DNA of 64,000 bases from Caprella mutica (Eukaryota > Arthropoda > Malacostraca > Amphipoda > Caprellidae). Under the pieces are notes generated by a model. It was not told where the DNA came from and ran no database searches. It saw only the letters and a program-made list of their open reading frames with translations. Positions 23,833 to 38,100 of this stretch are shown piece after piece. The first letter of the stretch is position 1, and each line of letters opens with the position of its first letter. The translations under genes and the position numbers were made by a program. The DNA lies in the NCBI GenBank assembly GCA_947561585.1, contig CANNZV010001618.1, positions 205,369-269,368 on the forward strand. The letters run 5' to 3'.

Positions 23833-26100
23833 GGGCAACGTTGGCCCACATTGTATTGTTTAATGGGTTGCATGATGCACAAGCAGATTTACCAGTTCAT
23901 CAAGCTGACACGAATTCCAATATATTACGAAAATCAATTCATACCCACTGTTCATATGCATGGCTTTTTGCGTGAGCATTCATACATATTTCTCATCTCC
24001 ATAGTTTATGGAATTGGAATTTCGGGGAGATTCTATAGAATTTGGCTTTTCAACGCCACCGTCTCCCCTCCTGGACCCTTCAACATCATACCTTCTAGCC
24101 GCTACCGCAGGAAAGAGACCCCATCCTCCACCCCTACCTTCTTGCAATCCATTCTCCATCCCCAATCAACACCCACCTTACACCCTAAGCCTCCTCCAGA
24201 AAACTCCACACCCTATTAATATCTCTTTCTCCAAAACTCATCACTCCATCCATACTAACCACTCGATATCTCTCCCTCACCTCCACCTGCATAGGGCACT
24301 CCAACAAGAAGAAGTCTAGCTCTCCGCCCCAACCTAACAGTATTCGTTCTCTCCTTAAACATCAGATATGCTCCCCACCTGTTCTAATATCACTCACCAC
24401 CTATTCGCTCCTTCCCCCTATACCATACAAATTAACAATGTACTTTTATGCAACAACCGGCTACATGAATTTTAACAGCATCTTGATTTTTCCGTAATTT
24501 AGAATTTAAGTAAGTGATCTGATAAATAAGGTCACACGGTCATTGGTCAAACCAACAATTTGGTGTCACTTGTTTTATTGTCTCTATTTTTGTTTTTTGA
24601 TGATTTACTATTGATGTAGGTATGTTTAGAAGAAACCAATACCGATAATTTGTAACTGTAGAACTATCAATAAGGTCAGTAATTTCAGTTTTGTTTTGAA
24701 TTAGCAAAGGTAATTTTAGTTTTTGCTTGCTATCCTATCCAAGCAGACTGCTTTGCAACTCTCAATTGTCTTGTGTTAGGCCAATCTGTAAAGTGTGTCA
24801 AATCAGGCTCCAATATTATATTTTGGGGACTAGGTATTTGACATTTGTCTCCATTCTCCAAAGATTTTCAAATCTGATTACAATCTGTATCCAAAAATCT
24901 CCAGAATGTCTGAGAATGACAAATGTCTGAGACTCTGAGTTATGTCTCCTATACTTAAATGTAAATATAGAAATTAATTAGGAATTTAGGAAATAGTCTC
25001 CAAGAGACCAAGACCAACTGCAAGATCTTGCAAAAATATAATTTCACGCTAAAATTGTCAGTTAATTCCTTATTCCTAGTTTAGAGTTCACATCCCTATT
25101 ACTATTTCATAATTTATCTCAAATAAATCATTTTTTTTCCATAATTTATCAAAATATGAATGATGTTTTGTATTGTTAGCCATGTTACATGTATAGTGAT
25201 CAGTTATGTACCAGATTGTATTTGGTGGTAAATTCCAATGATATATCGGAAGATATTCAATTTCTCTAATAAAAAAATTCCTGCAATGTCGGAGGATATT
25301 TGGCTATTAATTCCTATATTACCATTAATTTTGGGAGGGGAAACAGGAAACTGGAAAAAAATGTTGGACGACTAGACAAATTGATGAAAAATGTTGGCAG
25401 CTATTTCTCAGATTTTTGAAAAAGTCAGAGGAGTTCAGTGCACCAAATACAAACTGGGTTATGTATCAATCAGCATCTTTATGCACTTTTATTAAATAAT
25501 TCTCTATAAAAACCAATACACCATGTTTTTTTTTAAACATTAGTTTTTAACAACCCTGATAACATGTAAACATAGGAATTAATTAGAAGAAAATTGTCTC
25601 CAAAGATATTTTTCCCTCAAAAAATGTGTCCAAAGATTTCGGCGATATGGACGCGCTTTGCAGACTGGAGAACTGATCTAATTTCTCCTTGACGTTCCTA
25701 AATGATTTAAGGAAACTGTAAAGAAACCTTATGGCTTTTATCTTATTAAAATATATTGCACTAAAAATATTAGCTAATACCTAGACAGAAAATCTAATAT
25801 CTTAACTACAAATACAGATAATACCAAAAAGCCTAAAGGAATATTTGAAATTGAAATTCAGCAAATTAAAGAATATTTTTTTGAAAACTAATTGGAATAT
25901 ATTGAATATATTCCTCTTTACAAATATTTTTAATGTGGTGAGTTACCAGTCTGCTAAAAGTCTCCTATGCCGTCATGTTGTCGAAGATCTTTGGAGACTG
26001 TTTTTGAGGGTCAATATGGGAAAATATACCTAAGTATATTATTAAAAAATAATTTATTCAACTAGATGCATAAATTACATTCTAGTTTTATGTTTCAGAT
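23833..26100. other. Intergenic DNA upstream of Tes with dispersed repeats
   Basis: 24060-24420 is a C-rich, G-poor patch on the plus strand with overlapping Pro/His-rich frames but no domain. 25290-25460 is nearly identical to 52765-52945 (shared CCTGCAATGTCGGAGGATAT). 24900-25670 shares CTCCAAAGATTTTCAAAT-type text with 51340-51580. No exon is supported. A 5' UTR exon of Tes could lie here but cannot be located. Confidence 0.45.
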
Positions 26101-26133
26101 TTTTATTTTATTTATTTAGCTCAGTTTTTAAGT

Positions 26134-29100
26134 ATGGTGGACACTGAATCCTTCAATCCAAATGTCAATAAGTATTTAGAGAAAATAGAATCCCGTCTGA
26201 ACAGGAAAGGAAGATTGGCACATGAAGCAGGTGCAGGAGCTCCATGTTTGAAATGTGCAGCCAAGTGCCCTGGATTTGAACTGCATTATTGGAGGTACGT
26301 ATGAACTGAGTAATAATTCTATCTTATTCGTATGCTGAAAGTTATCCTTTAAAAAGAGTAGCAGTTAAGCTCGGTCATTTACTAGTAGTAAACCCTAATA
26401 TGTTTAGATTCTTTTTTAAATGAGATAAATAGCATAGATAATAATAAGCTATATTAATTTTAATTCTCTATCTCATAAAGTTGTTAACTAATTTTCTCGC
26501 ATCAGAAAGAGATGTCTGAACTGTCGCTGCAGCAAAGATGATCACGACATTCAGGATGATGACAAAGACTACGGCAGTATTGTGATAGGAAAACTCTTTG
26601 ACCAACCTGAGAAAGAAGGAACTAATGAAAATGAAGTCAGAGGCAATGCTTTCAAAGCACCTACTGAGAGCAAAAACAAAACACCTAAAGGTAATGATAT
26701 AAAATAGTTGCATTCCAATTTGAATTGATAGTACAGTATAGCTATAGGGAAAATTTCGAATTATCGGTCAGTTTCACATCTTCAGTCATATAAGAAAAAA
26801 CTATATTATAATTATTATTTTATTTTAATTGGTATCCATGATACCTGCAGGTATCATGGATACCAATAAAAAAATAAGTTAAAATATCGTTTTTCTTATT
26901 TGACCCAAAGATGTAAAACTGACCGATAATTTGTAATTTACCCTAGTGTCTTTTCTTTCAAAGTTACCAGTTTGGTGCTGCCCTCTGATGGTGGTTCTCA
27001 GGACTATGACTGGGTTCCTCCCAATGTAGAGCCACAGTTGGCAGCCCGGTACATGAATGCCTTGCCAGAAAATAAAAGACCTGTTGTTGGTTCAGAGGTA
27101 AGTAATTACAACAATCTTTTATTTTAATTAATACAATATTTTTCATTAAAAACATTGATTAATTATATTATTTTACCATTGTTATGATTTTATGGTATAA
27201 ATAAGATCACCATAATAATTATGATTTAGCTACTTAATATAATTGTGAAAGCTATTTAAAGTCTTCTTTTCTTCTTCCAAGGCTGCCAAGTCTAGAAAAC
27301 ATCAACTGGAGCATCAGGTTCCACTGTACGATCTTGATGAGAATCAATGCAGTGTTCAGATGCCTAGTGAAGAGCTGCAGGAATTCAAAGCACATTTGGA
27401 GCACCTGAGAGCTAAGGTTGTGGGTCAGGGCATAGTCACTGAGATACAACTTGCTCCTAAACTGTTGGTTGGTGAAGCGTCACCTGTGCCTAGTTTAGCT
27501 GAACCGCTCAAAAAACCTCCAGTGGGTATCTTAAAGAGAACTTCTGCCTATGGTGGTGACCCCTCAAACCCATTAGTTCAGTCTACTGGTGATAACCTCG
27601 GCAACAACAATGACAGTGATTACTGGCCTGCTCCTCCCCCTCCTATAGCTGGTGATGGATCTACTCCTGAGTATCGTGACGCACAGATGGTGACAGAAGG
27701 TGTTGCTGCTTTAGGTCTTCAGGTAAGAGTAGCGTCTTGAAAACTTTTAACACGTTAACTGCTGCACTGTGCATACAATCTTCAATTACAACTTCTCATG
27801 TCAATGTATGTAACCATTTCTTCACTATGGTTGTTATGTATAAGAGTTCTTTAAAGTTTTGAAAGATAATAATTTGTGACCACGGGTGGGTCACCAGCAA
27901 GGCAAGAATCCCTATTGTGTCCACCGGTGTGTCACGCAGCAGTTAACATGTTAAGATAATTCTGTTAATTCATTGATTACTATTTACGAATTATATCAAA
28001 CTCTAAAGTAATAGGAAAGCATCCTCTCTTTGTTTTAGGATTCCAACAGCAATCCTTTGCTGGAGCAGTTGAACAATACTTCTAATCTGCGCTCACCTTC
28101 CAAAAATGCGTTGCCTAAGCCTTACAGTTCTCCTTGGAAGCAAAGTGCCTATCCTAGCACTGAAGGAGATGATATGAAGCAAAACAGTGAAAGAGTGAGT
28201 GCAACTAACACTATCCAGTCTATCCTAATTATGTATGCTAAAACTCATTCTCATATTAAACTTTTTTCTATTCTGAGAACATCATGTTTAATATATATTT
28301 AATTTTCTTTAGAATTTCTTTTTTTTTCATTTTAAATCCTTTTAGATGTTAGCTCATCTTGTTTTATTTTAATTGTTATTTTCATTAGCTACTTCAAATT
28401 CAATTTTCTCATTAATTGTCAACCTCACCTAGTCTGATACACCATCAGCCTTTAGTGGTCTCCTGAAGAAGTTCCAACACGTATCAGCCCCATTAGACAA
28501 CCATGGCCACGCAATAGGAACTACTCTGCCTTCTCCAAACCATGGCTACACCCTGGGAAGTACTCTACCAAACCATGCCCAGACCCTGGGAAGTACTCTA
28601 CCAAACCATGGTCAGACCCTGGGAACTACTCTACCGAACCATGGTCAGACCCTGGGAACTACTCTACCAAACCATGCCCAGACCATGGGAACTACTCTAC
28701 CAAACCATGCCCAGACCCTGGGAACTACTCTACCAAACCATGCCCAGACCCTGGGAACTACTCTACCAAACCATGCCCAGACCCTGGGAAGTACTCTACC
28801 AAACCATGTTCAGACCCTGGGAACTACTCTACCAAACCATGCCCAGACCCTGGGAACTACTCTACCGAACCGTGGTCAGACCCTGGGAACTACTCTACCG
28901 AACCATGGTCAGACCCTGGGAACTACTCTACCAAACCATGCCCAGACCCAAATGGCACCCTCTGCTGCCTATGAAGCTGAACAGTTTCCAGTGACACCCC
29001 ACAGGGAGAGACTGGCAGGTATGTGCTCACCAATGGATAGGCTTAACTATCTTGTGACTTAACTTGTATGGAGAAAACACTGTAAATATTACATTCATAG

Positions 29101-32100
29101 CTTGTCTGTAGTGCCTATATTGGGGATGAAAAGTGGAGGTTGGCTAGAAACGCATCCACCCTTGAATACAGAGGGGTAATTTGGGGAAAGTCAACTACCC
29201 CTGCACTCTCGTCTCCAATAAAAATCACTGATATTTGTACGAAGAAGATATGTAGCTTGTCTAAACAACACCCCCTTCTAGAGCGAGATGTCCTGATGGT
29301 AGAGGTGTTTCAGCCTCTCCTGATAATTTATGTATTGGGATGACTGACGCTTTATATATCTTTCAGTTTCTTTCGTAGAGATACGTGACAGAGTTTGTTT
29401 GAAAGAAAATGAGGTGCTCTATAATTTGATTATGAGGTTTTGTTTGCGATATCTTAATTAACAAAAATTATAGATTGAAGAAATTGATAAACATTGCTTT
29501 GATTACCACTTACATATTCGTTTTTTCACAAAAAAAATTTTCAACTGTATCAAAATTTTGTCCTGCTCTGCATGTATACCAAATTTCAGCATCAATCCCC
29601 TTGAAGTCACTTATTTTCCTTTCGAAAACTGCCCAAAGTTATAACTGATAGCTTTATTGTTTTTATTCTTAGGAGGATTGACTCTGCCTCAGTCTTCAAC
29701 AAGCGTCTCAGTGCAACTACCTCACGAGGCGCAAATACTCTCCTCAGCACCTCTTCACCACCAAGAGGATGACGCTGCGCCTCACCACCACCAGTGTGAG
29801 CAGTGCAAACAGCCCATGGTACCTGGGGAAGTGACTGTGATATGCGAGAGAGCAGGACCTAAGAAGGTGAGGGTTTGAAGGGGGAGTGCGGCTAATTTTT
29901 ATAGGATATATTTACCCTGATATGATGCATGTTAATAAATAATATGAAGTATTTTAACATAATATGATAATCAGTAATTAATTATATAGAATATTTTAAC
30001 ATAATATGATAATCAGTAATTAATAATATAGAATATTTTAACATAATATGATAATCAGTAATTAATAATATAGAATATTTTAACATAATATGATAATCAG
30101 TAATTAATAATATAGAATATTTTAACATAATATGATAATCAGTAATTAATAATATAGAATATTTTAACATATATGATAATCAGTAATTAATAATATAGAA
30201 TATTTTAACATAATATGATAATCAGTAATTAATAATATAGAATATTTTAACATACTATGATAATCAGTAATTAATAATATAGAATATTTTAACATAATAT
30301 GATAATCAGTAATTAATAATATAGAATATTTTAACATATATGATAATCAGTAATTAATAATATAGAATATTTTAACATATATGATAATCAGTAATTAATA
30401 ATATAGAATATTTTAACATAATATGATAATCAGTAATTAATAATATAGAATATTTTAACATAATATGATAATCAGTAATTAATAATATAGAATATTTTAA
30501 CATAATATGATAATCAGTAATTAATAATATAGAATATTTTAACATAATATGATAATCAGTAATTAATAATATAGAATATTTTAACATATATGATAATCAG
30601 TAATTAATAATATAGAATATTTTAACATAATATGATAATCAGTAATTAATAATATAGAATATTTTAACATACTATGATAATCAGTAATTAATAATATAGA
30701 ATATTTTAACATAATATGATAATCAGTAATTAATAATATAGAATATTTTAACATATATGATAATCAGTAATTAATAATATAGAATATTTTAACATATATG
30801 ATAATCAGTAATTAATAATATAGAATATTTTAACATAATATGATAATCAGTAATTAATAATATAGAATATTTTAACATAATATGATAATCAGTAATTAAT
30901 AATATAGAATATTTTAACATAATATGATAATCAGTAATTAATAATATAGAATATTTTAACATATATGATAATCAGTAATTAATAATATAGAATATTTTAA
31001 CATAATATGATAATCAGTAATTAATAATATAGAATATTTTAACATAATATGATAATCAGTAATTAATAATATAGAATATTTTAACATATATGATAATCAG
31101 TAATTAATAATATAGAATATTTTAACATAATATGATAATCAGTAATTAATAATATAGAATATTTTAACATAATATGATAATCAGTAATTAATAATATAGA
31201 ATATTTTAACATAATATGATAATCAGTAATTAATAATATAGAATATTTTAACATAATATGATAATCAGTAATTAATAATATAGAATATTTTAACATAATA
31301 TGATAATCAGTAATTAATAATATAGAATATTTTAACATAGTATGATAATCAGTAATTAATAATATAGAATATTTTAACATAGTATGATAATCAGTAATTA
31401 ATAATATAGAATATTTTAACATAGTATGATAATCAGTAATTAATAATATAGAATATTTTAACATAGTATGATAATCAGTAATTAATAATATAGAATATTT
31501 TAACATAATATGATAATCAGTAATTAATAATATAGAATATTTTAACATAATATGATAATCAGTAATTAATAATATAGAATATTTTAACATAATATGATAA
31601 TCAGTAATTAATAATATAGAATATTTTAACATATATGATAATCAGTAATTAATAATATAGAATATTTTAACATATATGATAATCAGTAATTAATAATATA
31701 GAATATTTTAACATAATATGATAATCAGTAATTAATAATATAGAATATTTTAACATAATATGATAATCAGTAATTAATAATATAGAATATTTTAACATAA
31801 TATGATAATCAGTAATTAATAATATAGAATATTTTAACATAATATGATAATCAGTAATTAATAATATAGAATATTTTAACATAATATGATAATCAGTAAT
31901 TAATAATATAGAATATTTTAACATAATATGATAATCAGTAATTAATAATATAGAATATTTTAACATAATATGATAATCAGTAATTAATAATATAGAATAT
32001 TTTAACATAATATGATAATCAGTAATTAATAATATAGAATATTTTAACATAATATGATAATCAGTAATTAATAATATAGAATATTTTAACATATATGATA

Positions 32101-35100
32101 ATCAGTAATTAATAATATAGAATATTTTAACATAATATGATAATCAGTAATTAATAATATAGAATATTTTAACATACTATGATAATCAGTAATTAATAAT
32201 ATAGAATATTTTAACATAATATGATAATCAGTAATTAATAATATAGAATATTTTAACATATATGATAATCAGTAATTAATAATATAGAATATTTTAACAT
32301 ATATGATAATCAGTAATTAATAATATAGAATATTTTAACATAATATGATAATCAGTAATTAATAATATAGAATATTTTAACATAATATGATAATCAGTAA
32401 TTAATAATATAGAATATTTTAACATAATATGATAATCAGTAATTAATAATATAGAATATTTTAACATATATGATAATCAGTAATTAATAATATAGAATAT
32501 TTTAACATAATATGATAATCAGTAATTAATAATATAGAATATTTTAACATAATATGATAATCAGTAATTAATAATATAGAATATTTTAACATATATGATA
32601 ATCAGTAATTAATAATATAGAATATTTTAACATAATATGATAATCAGTAATTAATAATATAGAATATTTTAACATAATATGATAATCAGTAATTAATAAT
32701 ATAGAATATTTTAACATAATATGATAATCAGTAATTAATAATATAGAATATTTTAACATAATATGATAATCAGTAATTAATAATATAGAATATTTTAACA
32801 TAATATGATAATCAGTAATTAATAATATAGAATATTTTAACATAGTATGATAATCAGTAATTAATAATATAGAATATTTTAACATAGTATGATAATCAGT
32901 AATTAATAATATAGAATATTTTAACATAGTATGATAATCAGTAATTAATAATATAGAATATTTTAACATAGTATGATAATCAGTAATTAATAATATAGAA
33001 TATTTTAACATAATATGATAATCAGTAATTAATAATATAGAATATTTTAACATAATATGATAATCAGTAATTAATAATATAGAATATTTTAACATAATAT
33101 GATAATCAGTAATTAATAATATAGAATATTTTAACATATATGATAATCAGTAATTAATAATATAGAATATTTTAACATATATGATAATCAGTAATTAATA
33201 ATATAGAATATTTTAACATAATATGATAATCAGTAATTAATAATATAGAATATTTTAACATAATATGATAATCAGTAATTAATAATATAGAATATTTTAA
33301 CATAATATGATAATCAGTAATTAATAATATAGAATATTTTAACATAATATGATAATCAGTAATTAATAATATAGAATATTTTAACATAATATGATAATCA
33401 GTAATTAATAATATAGAATATTTTAACATAATATGATAATCAGTAATTAATAATATAGAATATTTTAACATAATATGATAATCAGTAATTAATAATATAG
33501 AATATTTTAACATAATATGATAATCAGTAATTAATAATATAGAATATTTTAACATAATATGATAATCAGTAATTAATAATATAGAATATTTTAACATAAT
33601 ATGATAATCAGTAATTAATAATATAGAATATTTTAACATAAATGATAATCAGTAATTAATAATATAGAATATTTTAACATATATGATAATCAGTAATTAA
33701 TAATATAGAATATTTTAACATATATGATAATCAGTAATTAATAATATAGAATATTTTAACATAATATGATAATCAGTAATTAATAATATAGAATATTTTA
33801 ACATAATATGATAATCAGTTATTATTAATATAGAATATTTTAACATAATATGATAATCAGTTATTAATAATATAGAATATTTTAACATAATATGATAATC
33901 AGTTATTATTAATATAGAATATTTTAACATAATATGATAATCAGTTATTAATAATATAGAATATTTTAACATAATATGATGGATAAACGTTAATTAGTTG
34001 ATGATATGAAATTATTATTAGATTATTTCACAGAAAATAGGGTAATTATTAGAGTACATAGTTTGATTGAATATACTATAGATGGCGTTATTTATAATTT
34101 CTCTATATATGACCTTTAATCTTCTTGACTTCATTTTCGTAAATAAGCTATAGCTACTTAATTGAATACCAGAAATATTTACACTACTAGTGCACTTTCC
34201 CTTTAAAATGACGGGTCATCATCAATACCAATTTATTACCCGTCATTAGGTTACTTCTTATGATTACAATTAAAATTAGAATTTCTGCATTGTCTAATTT
34301 ATTTTATAGAAAAATTATATAAAAGCAGAGAAAATTAAATATCAAGTTAATATATTCCCGTGCGTATCATAGTTACATTCTTCATGCTTAATACCCATCA
34401 TATAAAAGCAAACACCAAATAAATATATACACGACGGGTATTATTAGGATAGACTTGTATACTTGCCCGTTAAAAAAAACCGGTTTGCAATAGTAATTTA
34501 TTTTTATTTACTAGGTTCTTTCAGTTAATTGACTTAATTCAATTAAAATGTATTTTTCTGCATAAGCTGATACTATCTTTTATAGATAAAAAACACACAA
34601 AAATTGAATGAAAACATAAGAATTTGAATTTCATATCAAAATATTCCCGTGTGTTTCTTAATTAAGGTCTCGAGTCTTCATGTTTAATACCTGTCAAGTA
34701 AAAGCGGACACCAAATAAATAAATAAACACACGAGGGAAATTATTAGTATAGACTAGTGTATTTGCCCGTTAAAAATAACGGGTCTTCAATACCAATTTA
34801 TCACCCTTTAGTAGGTTCTTTCAGTTAACTCAATTAAAATTTATTTTTCTGCAAAATTGAATAAGAACAATTAAATATCAAGTCCATATATTCCCGAATC
34901 CCGTGCGTATCATAGTTACATTCTTCATGTTCAATGCCTGTCAAATAAAAGCGGACACCAAATAAATAAACACACGTGGGAAATTATTAGTATAGATTGT
35001 TAGGATTGATAACTTGTTACTAATAAAATAGTAACATGCGAATAGTAACACTAATTTACTAAATAGGCAACATTGTTTCCAAGGGTTCAGAAGCTGTTCT

Positions 35101-38100
35101 TTACGATGGCATAACCCAAAATCATATCAATCCATTATTTTCACACTAATGTATTTACGGGCGTATTTTCACACTAACAAAAATGTGAATAATATTTTTT
35201 ATTAATAATGTGAATCGTACTTTATAGAAAAGAACTTCAACCATTTTTGATGTTTGAGCAAAATTTACAGTAAATACTAAATAGACATAACTTTTTCCGT
35301 AATAGGATATTGAAGCTATTCATTCGTAGGTGTTACTTGTTCAAACATATGACGCTCTATCCAAGTGTTGTACAAGCTAATTTTTAACATCTGTTCTGAG
35401 GGTGTAGAAGCTGCTTTTTACGATGGCGTAATCTAAAATTAGATTAGTCCCTTAGTTTCCAAGTTAATAGAGGTGCGTAAAGAGGCAAACTAATTTCCGC
35501 TGCATGAGGACAAGCGCCTCGACGCTATTAATTTATTTTTAATACATTTTTAAGTAATTATATGAAGAATTGGCATCGTAATTTGCCTTCTTCCAAGAAT
35601 CAGAATCGGCCAAATATTTGGAATCGTCCCATCACTAATCCTTACATAGCAAACATTCAAATACTTCAACAACTCCTCTTGTTTCAGTTTTGGCACCCTG
35701 GTTGCTTTGTGTGTTCAGAGTGTGATGAACTGCTGGCTGACATGATTTACTTCTGGAGGGATGATAAAGTCTACTGTGGCAGACACTACTGTACAGCCGC
35801 CAGCGTACCGAGGTGTAAAGCCTGTGATGAGGTATGTTCCTTAAACTTTGATGTCGGAAGTTTTTTGAGTGTGAAAAAAATATATTCTTGTACAGAAAGC
35901 ATATTAAACAATAAAAAATTACAAGTGTTATTAACTAATATGAACGTATGCATGTGCTCTACTATTGAATGAATACACTTTTGTTTAAATGGTAGGTTAC
36001 AAAAAATATATCAATTTTCCTTTTTATTACTGTGCTTTAATTGGCTATTGAGATGATGACGTCATAATTGGAATTCTCTGTTCTTTTTAACATAGTAAAT
36101 CAATTTACTGTTCTATATATTTTCACTTTTTTTTATTCCTCCACAGTTAATTTTCAGCGACTCGTGGACAAGAGCGGAAGACAACGACTGGCACTTGGCT
36201 CACTTTTGCTGCTTCCTCTGCGACAAGTAAGTCACTAATGTCATAGCATCCTCTTCAGGCTCAAGAGAAAATTGAGTTCTTTACATAATATCATAGAACT
36301 GAGGTTTAGAATCAGTAATATAAAATTGCAAAAAATTTAGTTCTGCATTTATATTTGATATGCTTATAAAGTCTTTGATACTCAGTGTGCCGAAATTATA
36401 CAGAACTTTAATATGACGCTGAAGGAACAGATTTTAGTTACCATTTTATGAGTAACAAACATTGCATGTTTGGCCTTTGTTTAAGGCTTCAAGCTGTTTC
36501 TATGATTACCCAAGAGTAGCTAATTGATTTTACATCATTCTCTACACTTGTTATCATGTGAATCAATATAATATGTTTTCTTTGTTGCAGGGAACTGGCA
36601 GGTTTTCCTTACATCGCTGCTGAGGGAGAACAACCTTACTGCATGGACTGTCACATGGCAGTACAGGCTAAGGTAAGTCGAGAAGCAATGTCAAAAATAT
36701 CGCTTATTTGCGAGAACACTGTCATAACTCCAAAAAAGGTAATTTTCAGGGAGGCATTTCACGTTTTCACGTACATTTAATAGTATATCGTTTTGCATTG
36801 AGCCTCTAGCAATCAATTTTTGAAGTACAATTATGTACCTTATACCAAAAATTCAGTATTTTAATATTTATATGACTGTATGGATAATCGAAAATATATA
36901 TTTGTTTGTGTGTTTATGACGTTGTTCTCTCAAATGAGCGATATGGCTCACTCCTTGCTACACTATGAAACATGGTTTACAACGCTCATGTGGACCGACA
37001 GTTGGGCCCCGAGACAATTATATTATTTTCCTGAGTTTACTGTAATAACTAAGTTTGTGACACTTGCGTTTTGTATGAATATATAGTCTTGAGCATATGT
37101 AAAATAAAGAATATTCCTTACATGAAAAAAATATTCTCTTTATGAAAAATAATTATTTTTTAATAGAATATATTCTGTTCATGAATAAATACTATTATTC
37201 TTTTAAACTTACAATAATTTTCTGTTCCGAGATAGGTCATGTAAGAATTAAATTTCCTAGTTGCAGTACCTCTATGAGTCTATATAGTGAACTCCTGTGA
37301 AGTAAATGAGTTAGCATGTAGCCAATAGAAAATAAGAATGTAGCTATTTTAGATGAAGAAACAATAGAAATTAAGAATGTAGGTATTTTGGTCATGCCGG
37401 AATTATTGGAACATACAAATTGAATTAAAATTAACGTGAATTTTTTGAATGCTGTTCAGTGTTCAATATTGAAGAGGTTTAAGAATTATTATTACAAAAT
37501 GTATTCTCATAATCTCATTTAATCCAAACAACTGTTCAATGTAACTTTTAACCTTTAAAATTTACCCATTTTTACTGAATATTTGTTTTTGTCAGACGAT
37601 GTACACTACACATTGGATTCATATGTCATGATTCAAAATAATAAGACTTATTGAAAAGTGCCCGCTATACTATCAGCGTTCGTTGTAACGTCACATTTTT
37701 TAGTCTAGTTGGGGATTTAAACTTTGTAAGATTTCTTTAACAGCATTGCAAAGAAACGCTAATGAAGGTAAATAATATCAGATTATTATTAAATGAAAAT
37801 TTTATATTTAAATAACTTACTTATACAAATGTACAAAATAATACATTAGGTTCTAATATAGAAAATGATATCGATCTTTCCATAATTAAACTTTTGTATT
37901 GGAACCTCTGCTTCTTCCCTAATAACTACATAATTAACTGTAAAGTGGAAAATAGATACGGAAATTGAAACTCAAACAACAAATACGGATTTTTTAAATA
38001 AAAGTTGATATATATGAGATCACAATTATAACTAAATAATTTTTTAACAATATCGCTGACAATTATATGCTTACGTCACCGTACTCACAGTTATGACATT

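Noticed and set aside
28542..28994. 150-codon frame of [11 protein letters not shown] repeats overlapping Tes exon 6
   Set aside because: It is in the wrong phase relative to the conserved exons; the frame reading TLPNHAQ joins both neighbours correctly.
29982..33972. Several minus-strand frames of 62-183 codons encoding [14 protein letters not shown] repeats
   Set aside because: They lie inside an intronic array whose 42-bp unit is a multiple of three without a stop in that frame, and every 41-bp variant ends them. No flanking gene signals.
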